A DNA stretch of 64,000 nt from Stomoxys calcitrans. Taxonomy: Eukaryota > Arthropoda > Insecta > Diptera > Muscidae. The translations under genes and the position numbers were made by a program. Below are positions 38,067 to 50,000 of this stretch, piece after piece. How positions within the stretch are numbered: the stretch's first letter is position 1; every line of letters begins with the position of its first letter. The stretch covers positions 194,311,373-194,375,372 of the forward strand of contig NC_081553.1 in the NCBI RefSeq assembly GCF_963082655.1, read 5' to 3'. The notes beneath the pieces are model-generated. The model was not told the DNA's origin, made no database searches, and was given only the letters and a program-made list of their open reading frames with translations.

Positions 38067-41000
38067 GTAAGTGATTGAGGAAGCTGTTCGTTTGTCTTGC
38101 CACAAATTTAATGTCGTTTTGTTTGTAACTTTCTAGGACTCTTTACTGGAGGAATGCGAAAGAATTGTGGAACAATATTGGAGTTTAAAGGATCAATCGA
38201 ACAACAAGGAATTTCAATCCTTATCGAAGAAGATCAAACGTAGTCCTTATAATGCTTTGCTAATGCAAAAGTTTCGCACTATTATCGCGGTGAATGATCG
38301 ACGTTTTTGTCAACTGACTTTTGTGCTGAAGAAGACGGTGAGTTGTTGTTTTAACATAATTGGTGGAAATGTTAAGTGGCCAGATGTCAAGGTGACCAGG
38401 TCTTGCCAATGTCATATTTGCCTTGCAAGCAACAGAAATTACGAAACTGAGTTAACATTTGGGAAATCGGTCTTATAATCGACAAGTTTTTAGGTCGCCA
38501 AGAGCGGAGATAACGAAGACCATGTTGAGGGTTGTGATGAAAACACATTTTCCAAAGAATGCAATGGGACACAAAGAGACACCGGAATCTGCGAACAATG
38601 AGTTCGATCGGAGACTTATCATTACGGACATTTTGATAAAGAGTATTAGTATTAGTATTAGTATTAGTATTAGTATTAGTATTAGTATTAGTATTAGTAT
38701 TAGTATTAGTATTAGTATTAGTATTAGTATTAGTATTAGTATTAGTATTAGTATTAGTATTAGTATTAGTATTAGTATTAGTATTAGTATTAGTATTAGT
38801 ATTAGTATTAGTATTAGTATTAGTATTAGTATTAGTATTAGTATTAGTATTATTATTAGTATTAGTATTAGTATTAGCATTAGTATTAGTATTAGTATTA
38901 GTATTAGTATTAGTATTAGTATTAGTATTAGTATTAGTATTAGTATTAGTATTAGTATTAGTATTAGTATTAGTATTAGTATTAGTATTAGTATTAGTAT
39001 TAGTATTAGTATTAGTATTAGTATTAGTATTAGTATTAGTATTAGTATTAGTATTAGTATTAGTATTAGTATTAGTATTAGTATTAGTATTAGTATTAGT
39101 ATTAGTATTAGTATTAGTATTAGTATTAGTATTAGTATTAGTATTAGTATTAGTATTAGTATTAGTATTAGTATTAGTATTAGTATTAGTATTAGTATTA
39201 GTATTAGTATTAGTATTAGTATTAGTATTAGTATTAGTATTAGTATTAGTATTAGTATTAGTATTAGTATTAGTATTAGTATTAGTATTAGTATTAGTAT
39301 TAGTATTAGTATTAGTATTAGTATTAGTATTAGTATTAGTATTAGTATTAGTATTAGTATTAGTATTAGTATTAGTATTAGTATTAGTATTAGTATTAGT
39401 ATTAGTATTAGTATTAGTATTAGTATTAGTATTAGTATTAGTATTAGTATTAGTATTAGTATTAGTATTAGTATTAGTATTAGTATTAGTATTAGTATTA
39501 GTATTAGTATTAGTATTAGTATTAGTATTAGTATTAGTATTAGTATTAGTATTAGTATTAGTATTAGTATTAGTATTAGTATTAGTATTAGTATTAGTAT
39601 TAGTATTAGTATTAGTATTAGTATTAGTATTAGTATTAGTATTAGTATTAGTATTAGTATTAGTATTAGTATTAGTATTAGTATTAGTATTAGTATTAGT
39701 ATTAGTATTAGTATTAGTATTAGTATTAGTATTAGTATTAGTATTAGTATTAGTATTAGTATTAGTATTAGTATTAGTATTAGTATTAGTATTAGTATTA
39801 GTATTAGTATTAGTATTAGTATTAGTATTAGTATTAGTATTAGTATTAGTATTAGTATTAGTATTAGTATTAGTATTAGTATTAGTATTAGTATTAGTAT
39901 TAGTATTAGTATTAGTATTAGTATTAGTATTAGTATTAGTATTAGTATTAGTATTAGTATTAGTATTAGTATTAGTATTAGTATTAGTATTAGTATTAGT
40001 ATTAGTATTAGTATTAGTATTAGTATTAGTATTAGTATTAGTATTAGTATTAGTATTAGTATTAGTATTAGTATTAGTACTAAGAAAATCCAGGGTGGCT
40101 TTGAGCTTCTCAGTAAACAACATAATCAGCCTGGCACCCAGACCATCAACTTTTAAGCCATTTTTGCTATTGCTTTCAAAAATCATGGAATTTGATATGC
40201 AGAATTTTGTTTTGTAAATTTCTCCAATGCTGAGAATAGAAAGTGAAATTTCCTGGTTTCTGCCATGGGAATGTTTTTACTTCGTACTTTACTTCGTACA
40301 TAGGATATGGTGTGACTTGAAGAAGAAATTCATCATTGGGTGGCAGTATGCCAACATTGGTCATTTTATGTTGCTCACAGTAATTCAAAAGCAAGGCCTC
40401 CCAAGGTTGTTTAGATGTCAAGTTTCATAAGAGAAACAAAATCCTAGTTTGCCTCATATAATCCAATAAAAGGACCAATATCTCCAGTAAATCAAGGTCC
40501 CAATGGTTTTCTACAATAGCTATGGCCAAGATATTGTTACGAAATTTCTGCTTGTAGTTTAGTAGTGGATAAGCAGGATTTATAAGAATTTTGGGTATGA
40601 CACATTCATGGATGGCTTGTCTTGCAGGGCAACCAAACTTTTGTCGATCTATCTCCAATATACTCTCAATGTGTTGTTCTATTTCGATTTCCTTCAAAAG
40701 AGCGCCATACTTTTGCCGATCTATCACCAATATACTCTTCAAGTGATGTTCTTTTTCGCTTTCCTTCAAAAGGGCTCCATAGAAGGATGTTCCATTGAAG
40801 GCTTCATCCTTGTGTACATCAATTGCCATACAATTTTTAATGGCTAGTACAAATTTACATGCTAGCCATATTTTAAGTAGCTGCGAAGTTTTTTGCTGCT
40901 GGGCTGTATACATTTGAATAAGTAAAAGTATTGTATGTCCTGCCCAAGGATTAGAGACTTGCTGGGAGTCAATTGGTTAGTTGCAACAGAAATTCTCACA

Positions 41001-44000
41001 CTAATTCCAAATTTTTAATAACATTAATAACTATAATTGACAGCTTGTCGATGATTTATGTTGAGGGAATGAAAGTCCTACGTTCTTATTAATGCCTCTG
41101 CAACTGCAAGAATTAGTGGCCAAAGGGCCAAAGGGAAATGTGCTGTTAATAGTCCTGCGAAGTGTGATTTGTTAGGTTAAAACAAGTAAAAAGATATTAA
41201 GTTCTGCCGGGACGAACTTTGGATACCCAACACCTCGGGTATATATGTAAACTACCTTTCGTCATAATCCTGTGGAAAATATTGGGTTGCCCAAAAAGTA
41301 AATGCGGATTTTTCATATAGTCGGCGTTGACAAATTTTTTCACAGCTAGTGACTCTGTAATTGCATTCTTTCTTCTGTCAGTTATCAGCTGTTACTTTTA
41401 GCTTGCTTTAGAAAAAAAGTGTAAAAAAAGTATATTTGATTAAAGTTCATTCTAAGTTTTATTAAAATGCATTTCCTTCCTTTAAAAAAATGCGCAATTA
41501 CTTTTTGGGCAACCCAATACATATTTTGTGCCCCCAAAGCTGCTTTATCGAAATATGGTTCGATTTGGACCGAATTCTAATAAGTACAAGTCGGGCGCCT
41601 TAAGTCCAACAAGCAAAAATGTGCCAAGGGAACCCACCACCATTGATTTGACTTAAACATTGCACAAATATACGTAGCTGTTTCTTTGAAATCAGCTACA
41701 AATTTAAGTTTCTTGTGGTCGTAGAAAACTAATCGGTAGCCGGTTTTAATAGGAGCTATCACAGAAAATCAAAACAATAAAAACCGTTTAAAAAGTTAAG
41801 GCAAAATGTGGTATGCAAAATGCATTAAGCATGCTACAGTGATAGCGATTTCGGTCTTACCAAAGGCCTCATCAGACTATTTTGAAACTAAAAGATTACA
41901 TGTTTCCACCTACTCACTGATTAAGTGTCAGTGCTATGGAAGAATGATTTTACCATAGTATTATAATGATTCTACCATAGATCCCTTATCAGTGAGTATG
42001 TGGAAACATGAAACTTTTAGTGGCAAAACAGTCTGATGAAGCCTTTGGTAAGGCTGAAATCTCGAACGTCTTTTCGAAGAAAACGTTGGGTCTTGATGGT
42101 TGACCTTTTCTTAGAGCGCAGTAAGAAAAAATTTAATTGCACTGGTCATTAATTGGTCCGGCAGGTTGGGTTAAATCTGATCCATGAAACTGTGGACGTA
42201 CTCCTAAACCAGTATTCGGTTTTGATGTGCGCTCTTAATACTAGAAAGTAACATCGAAAAAGAAAGTCTAAGTCAGGAATTCCTTGCTACTTACAAAATC
42301 TTTTATTGTTTTCCATACTACGTCCCTAAGTTTATTCATGTCTGGTATTGTGTCCCCACCTAAGTATGGGTGTCTATTGGCCCCGAAAGCCGGACAATGA
42401 CAAAGGAAATGCTCCAACGTCTCATCATTTTCCCCACATGCCCTACACATGCTATCACTTGCCGCAGCGATTTAACATTAGTGAGCTCGTAGTCCTATGT
42501 GTCCCATCATGATACCAATAGCTAAGCTATACTGACCTCCTTCATCTCCTTACAATCTGTATCCCACCATAGGATTTTCGCCGTCCTACCGACCGTTTCG
42601 CTGTTCCACAGGGCTACATGCGCATTCGTCTCCCACGCTCTTAAGTCGGACTGGGTCGACTCGAAAGGCTTCGGGTTAAACAAGTTTATTAATGCAGGCC
42701 TCTGGTCTTCACCGCCAAATCATCTGCCCTTTCATTCCCCCTTATTCCGTTATGGCCCGGCACCCAAACTATGCGGATTTTGCCATCTTCAGAGAAGGCA
42801 TTAATCTCCTTCTTACACTGTAAGACTGTTCGTGACTTCACCGTCCTGGTTGTTATTGCTCTTACGGCCAGTTTACTGTCCGTAAAGATGTTCGCACTGG
42901 ACGCCCTCGCGTTAGTACCGCACCACCTCAAGCATTCCATGATTGCCCGGATCTCCGCCTGCAGGACCGTATTATGGACAGGCAGTCTATAACAGATCTC
43001 AGTACCTGGGTTGTCAATGTTGACCCCCAGCTCCACTGTGTTGTATAGCTTTGATTCATCGGTGTAACATGATCTTCCAAATGGCAATACAAGGGTTTCG
43101 TCTGTTCAAGACTGTGCCGCTGGCAGCAGTGCCTCGCACTCGACCTCAAGATTTATCTTATGTATCCGATCGGAAACCTCTTCCATTCCTTTCAGGTTTC
43201 CTTTCGTCGCCTCGATTATACCGCGATGATATAAGCTGCTTCCATCCTCAATCCATTCTCCCATCGCTTTAAGTCTCATAGCCGCAGTGGCTGCCTCACA
43301 CTTAATCTGTATGTCAATGGGTCGGATGTCTAGAATGGTCTCCAGTGCCCTAGTCGGCGTGGTCCTCATTGCTCAGCCTCTCAGCTCATCTCTCCATAGC
43401 AGTCCACCAAACTACTGAGGAGTAAGTAAGTATTGGTCTAACCACGCTCCTGTAGAGTAAGTGGACTATCGTCGCATGCAGACCCCATTTCGAGCCTACG
43501 GCCCATCTACATAGCGCCCAACATTTGTGAGCCTTCTCAGTACGCTCTTGAATGTGACATTCCAATTCAGTTTCCTGTCCAAGATCACTCCTAAGTATTT
43601 GACCTGACAGATATTGAAATCGTTCTCTTGAGGAAACGTGGTGCATCAAATTAGTCTTTCTCGTGAACAACCAGATTTCAGTCCTCTCTGGGTTAGCATC
43701 GAGACCCCTGGGTGTAACTCAGTCGAATGCCATCTGCAGGACCATTTCGGTCCTTCTGCATAGACCGGGGTTCGAGAGTGACTTAACAGTAGGCCATAGG
43801 TTACCTAAACGGGTACCTAAGTTACATTGCTCCAAGTGTTCCAGCCACAAATTCCGCTATGTTCATTTATTGCCCTGTTAATTTCAAGACTCAGCTCGCT
43901 GTGGGGTCAGTACCACTGCCAGCACCGCGAAATTGGGACGCACTTGGAGTATTCTACCAGCTGGTATTAAGTGAGCGGCTGCTGCTTTAATGATGTCTCA

Positions 44001-47000
44001 GAATTTCCTCTCGGCAACTTGTACAACTTGCTTCAGTTCACTGAAGCGGCAGTTGTGAGAATTATGGGGAGGTGATCTGATTCCAAAGAAATGACGGCTT
44101 GCCATGTCAAGTCACTAAGAAGATCAGGGGACCCAATGAAAATATCTGGCGTGCTGCTGCACTCCCTCGTAATCGTAGTGGAAGCATTCCCCATTTACCG
44201 TACAAAACGTGGAGCCTTCGATGTGCTCTATCAAAGCTATGCCCCGCTGGTCATTACCTGGGGAAGAATGCCATGAAATGTGATGAGCACTAAAGTCTCC
44301 TTGAATCAGGAGATTATGGCCAGACAGTAGGCGACTAATGTCGGGTCTGTAAACTTGGTCATTAATTGGGACACAACAACCAACCGGCGGTATGTGCACG
44401 TTGCATAGTTCTATATCGGCAATACCGGAACCTACTGCAATCCCCATATACCCTATGTTGGGGTCACTAGCGCCGAGCAAATCGAAATAGGTCTATACTG
44501 CACGGAATGGTGTACCAGGAAAGCCTATCCCTCACCTTCACTCCTTAAGCGGTCTTTACGTAGCACATTGCAATAGAGACGACTGTGTAGGTGGCAGCTA
44601 TTGGTTAGGTTTGTCTCCCGGCCTTTTAGTGGTGGTCTGCCACCAAACTCACTTAGACGTTTTCGTCCATTGTGATACCACAGGAACAGAAGAAGGAAGA
44701 TGACTTCTAGTTCCTACCAATGAACCATCCAGATCGCTTTAAAAGGCCCAATAACTTGCGAATGTTCTCATCCGCTAAATCAGGCAGGTTCTCAAAGAAA
44801 TGAGAACCTAAAGTGGAACTCCTTCTGACTGCTAGTGCGGGACATACACACAATCTCTGCTTCTTAGATGTCCTCACAGCTTCAGCAAAAGTCATTGCTG
44901 GCAACCTTCAGTCTGTCAGTATTTTTTCCAATTAGACAGTGACCTGTCATGACGGGCACAATGACTGAGACGTCTGTTCTAGCCAGTGAGAGCAAAGCAG
45001 TAGACCTCTTCAAGTCCAGATTAGGCCACATAGTTTTGGAGTGCTCACAGCCCCCTCTTTGTGACCATCTATTATTCGTTGTCCTTCGGGAATGGTCCTG
45101 AAAACTTTGCTTACATGTCGGTAGAGGCATATCCACAGATTCCTGTATGCCTGGTAAGTGTAGGGTAGTTCCTAGTCTCGCAATTCCCTGGTATATCTCT
45201 GTGGCCCTGTACCCAAAACAGAAGAATTTTGACCTTTTCAGCCATCTCGTTGAGTTTTCTGCGACAGTTGAGGGCGGTTTTGTGTTCAGAAATAAGTTCT
45301 CCAGGAATTTAATGGCTGCCTGGCTGTCTGAGAAGATGCCAATCGTCGTTATGACATTATATCTTAGCCATTCCACCACTTCCTTAATTGCAAGGATCTT
45401 TGATTGATACACACTGCAGTGGCATTGAAATCTTTTCGATATGACCAGTTCTAGTTCTTTAGAGTACACCCTTAAACCCACCAGGTCGTTTAGCTTGGAA
45501 CCATCCGTATAGAAGTCAATGTAACTTTTGTTACCAGTGATATCGTAGTTCCAATCGGTTCTATCAGGAATGGTGGGACAGTAATTTTTATCAAAAAGCA
45601 GCTTAGGTAGGGTGTAATCCACACTGCCTGGAACATCGGTATTGTGTCAAGGATAACACAGTGTCCGTAGCCGCAGCATAACCAATGAGAAGCTTCTTTA
45701 ACCTCACGGCGGTGGTTGCTGCAATTTGTCAAACCACAATGTCCAGAAGCATAAGATGTGGCATTAAATTCAGTGCATCAAATGGTGCCGTCCTCAGTGC
45801 GGCTGTGATGCACAAACAAGCCATTCTCAGGATCCGGTTAAGTATTGAGCAGCAGGTGGACTTTTGAAGCGTCGTCCACCAGACCACAACACCATATAGC
45901 ATAATAGGTCTGACAATTGCAGTAAATACCCCATGCATGACACGCGGTCTCAACCCCCAACTATTGGCAATGGCTCTCCTGCAGGTGTATAGGGCAAGTG
46001 TTGCTCTTTCACCAATATGTTCGTTCTCGGCAGACCCCTCCCATGCGGTAATATATGCAACAGCAACACCCCAGCATCAACCAGGGCTGCAGAGTCTAGT
46101 GCTCGACTCCGAACCCAGTTTGGAGCCTAAGTCGGAGTCGAATCCAGATTGGCTAGCGTGCTCACCTCCGAATCTAACTCCGACTTCGACTCTGATTGAC
46201 TTCGCAGCCCTTGTTGATGCTGGGGTGTTGCTGTTGCATATATTGCCGCATGGGAGGGGTCTGGCGAGGACGACGCTACTGTTTACGTTTGCACAGCACC
46301 TTGCATCATATTCAGTGGGACTATATTCCCGTAGTGACGTAGGGCAAGAGCAAAATCGGAAATTTACCCACTCAGAGCACCGGTTATACCTCACCGACAC
46401 CGACCGACAGTGGAGGTGGTTCTGGCAAACCCTACAGAACCAGGGTCCAGGGTTATTTCCAACCCAGGCACGGACTAGAAACCTGTGGAGAAAACACTCC
46501 TGGATGTGCCTGAGCAATTCACTGGATATCCTACTTTTTATCGTGCCATACACTTTAGGCTCCATATTTTTGAGCAAAAAGCAGGTAAGACTTTCACATT
46601 TGTCGTTCTTTGGAGAAGCATAGCTCGCCTTTCAGGGCTAGGATATAAACATCCCCCTTACCTCCTGCCAGATTTTTGGAGTATATGCAAGCCCCAGACA
46701 TGCTGAGTTGCCAGGTAGTCCGCCTCCTGTTGGTGTAACGCCGGAAATATTCCATCAGGTCCGGGTGACTAAAATGATTGGAAGCTGCTCAAGGCTTCCT
46801 TTACTATAGAGTCCTAAGTGTGGAGCCTTCCATCAATCGTATCGTACCTAGATTTCGTTTTCTTCGTTTGTTCCGTTGAATCCTATGGAAATGTAAAACC
46901 TTAACATGTTCTCCGTCAAGTAAAAATCTTAACATGTTCTCGGTTGTCCCCGCTCACACTCCCATGTCATCCATCAAAGTGGGCATAGGTTGTTTTAAAG

Positions 47001-50000
47001 AGAAACTTTTGCATCTTGGCAGAGTCAAGAAAAAAAAGGACAGACAGCAAAGAAAATCGCCTTCTATGCTACCGTGGCACAGAGGTGAGCATGTCCGCCT
47101 ATAAAGCCGGATGCCTGGGTTCAAATCCTGTCATTGTTAGCGGTGGTCATCCCCTTTATAATGCTGGATTCATTTGTTAGGTATCCTGTCATGTTAAAAC
47201 TTTTTTGCCAAGTGGTCTCGCTATGCGGCACGCAGTTCGGACTCGGCATAAAAAAGGAGGCACCTTATCATTGAGCTCAAACTTTAATCGCACTGCAGTC
47301 ATTGATATGAGAGAAGTACCCCCTTTTCCTTAATGGAATGTTCATGGGAAATTTAGTGGTAGTAGTCTGCATTGTCTGTAGTATAGAATCGCCAAGAAAA
47401 ACTCCAAACTTCAAAAAGAAACTAAAAAATAATTTTCTCTTTATTGTTGTCGAATTGTTGTTGTTGTTGAGCTGTTTTTATCACTTTCTGCTTTCGTCGA
47501 CGAATTTGATTACTTCCCCATTTACGTTTCCTTAGAAAATAGTGCAACATTATCTCGCCCACAAAGGTGAATGCACTGCCGCACAAACCCACCAAAATAA
47601 TCATCCAAACCCAGTGGAAATCATCCAAATTCAGAGTTCGATTGCGTGGCTTTGGTGCACCACGACTAAAGGGGATCTGCTTGTATTTCACCAAATCCAC
47701 AAACAGGCTGGAATACCATTGGTTTTGGAGGCCAACCGTATAGGTTTGAAATATGAAATGCTCAATGGCTTCTTTAAATTCTGAATTTACCTCCAAGGGT
47801 ATGCCCGAGGGTAATATGTCGTATAGGGTGAGACCTGGAGGGGCGCAGAATAAACGTTGACCCATATACAACTGTTGCTGTTCATAAATACCCCACAAGG
47901 TGGAGGAAATGGCATAGCCATAAGAAGTATTCAAAGAATTTCTAGTCTCTCTGTAGAGTGTGTTATTGTCGGTGTAGACCAAGACATTCTCCATGGGCTT
48001 TAAACGGTTGGTGTCCACCAAACTTTTGGTATCCAATGTGTTAAAGAGAATTTTTCTATTGACCCTGTTGAGATCCTCGAACGTTTCGATTTCCTTGTGA
48101 AAAGGCAATGAGGTTATCATAGTGTTGAGATGAGCCGTAAAGGAGGTGGACAAGTTGAGGCCAAATAGAAATAGCAGCAGATACATCAGCTTTTGGGCAA
48201 ACCAGGCAGTGCTGATCAAGGAGACGGCTTGGCCCAGCAAACCCGGTATGATCTTATCGTTGAGCAGCAGATTTATGGGTTTTAGATAAATGCCACCACA
48301 CACTTTGTTCATCACCGAGTGTAGTAGGGAAAATACCAACATGGCCAGAAGAAAAATGGCCGTAACTTCCTTGGTTGTCAGCAGGGTGTAGATCTCTTTG
48401 ATGTGCATACGCTGGCCACATGGCACTGTGACCAGCCATTTTCCCACTAGGAAGGGATAGGGCATTATCAGCCAATGGGAACCATTAAAATCGGGCCTAA
48501 ACATCATGGGAATATTGATTAAACCCTTAGCCGTTAGAGTGGTCAACTCGGCCCAATGCATACCCTTATGTAGGGTCTCATCCTCCAGGGGCATATAGTA
48601 CCTCAGGCTGGCATTGTAGTGTTCAGCAAATAGCATAACTAGACGAGCAGCCAAACCATTGAGCTTCCATTTGCCGGGGCCATCGTAAAATACCATGGAA
48701 TTCGTAATGGATTGATCGGGCATGGTTATGATGGACATATTGTGAAAATTACGCCAATGTGGGGGATAGAAAGAGTGATTGGCCTCTCCTTGCCAGGTGA
48801 ATGATTGCAGGTGATACCAGGGATAGGGTTTGACGGCATGATAGGTGATGTCCAGCGAGTCCCCTACAGCATTACTCGGAAAGAAAATGAGCACATTGGT
48901 CATTTTGTAGTTTTCCAAGTTTTTCAATAAATTGGCATTAAATTTTTCTCTTGTCTCCAGGTGCGGTGCCATCACCATTAATATACGCGTCTGTCTTATA
49001 AAATTCAAACTTCTGGCCAATGTTCGCCATAGCTCCGATTGCCACTTTTCTTGTAGAACTGCCACTGTTAAAATGTTGCGCGAAAATAATTTTTGCCATT
49101 GCACCACTTGGCCTGGACTTAGAATCAGTTTGGGTATGCCCATCTCGTAGATAATCTTTAGGCGTGAATCTCTGCTTTGCTGAGGTTCTATGATAAAAAG
49201 ACTTTCAATGTGAGCTTCTTTATGGATTTCCTTAATTAATTGTCCAATGCATGTGAAATTCTGTTTGCCTGTCTTTTCTATGGCTAATATTTGATTTTCT
49301 AGTTCGTTTGCTTTGTAACTTGCCAATAAGGTGAACACTTGAAACACAATTTGCCATGAAGTATGCATTGTGAATAACTGGAAATTAATGAGTTTCCTCC
49401 TTGGAGGTGACTTTGTCTTTGCCACAGCTGAAAATTGATAGGAATTTTCCCAAGCCAATATGCCTAGTGATTGAAATCTTTAATCACACCACACACAGCT
49501 TTATAACATTAATGGTCAAAATGGTTTAACAGAAGACTTGGTGACATTTTGAGCGAAACCGGCATTTTTAGACCCTACACCACCACTGTGGAATAGGGTA
49601 TTATGACTTTGTGGTAATCAATGGGTCAGTATGTAACCTAAGGCACAAAGCCAGAAAAGGAAAATAAAAATCACAAAAATTGGTCCAAAAAAAAAACAGG
49701 ATATCAAAAAAGACCCCACCATCCTACTGTGCCATCCTACATATACAGTATTATACAAATCGTACGTGCCATATCGCCTATGATAAAAACAAAGGACCTC
49801 ACCTCAGCCTAAAACCTGCGCCGGCGGTGCAGCAGGTGCCTTCTGCCCATAATGTAATTAACATCCTCTTCAAGTTCGAGGGAGGAAGCAACCATCTCAT
49901 TACAAAGCTCTTGCGCTCCCTCATTGAATTTCAGGGCCAAACTCATCATGTGGACGTCAATCGTACTAAAACCAGCCCTGTCGTAAACCACCCCACATGA

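Noticed and set aside
37923..38337. N-terminus of a MAP3K4/Mekk1-type kinase
   Set aside because: Considered for gene 2, but no segment matched what I know of that family and no kinase domain is in the window.
38640..40083. Internal telomeric repeat
   Set aside because: The unit is ATTAGT, not TTAGG; higher flies also lack simple telomere repeats.
38387..40186. Very long open frames of Thr-Asn or Ile-Ser repeats
   Set aside because: They are translations of the (ATTAGT)n array, whose period is a multiple of three; no gene evidence on either side in those frames.
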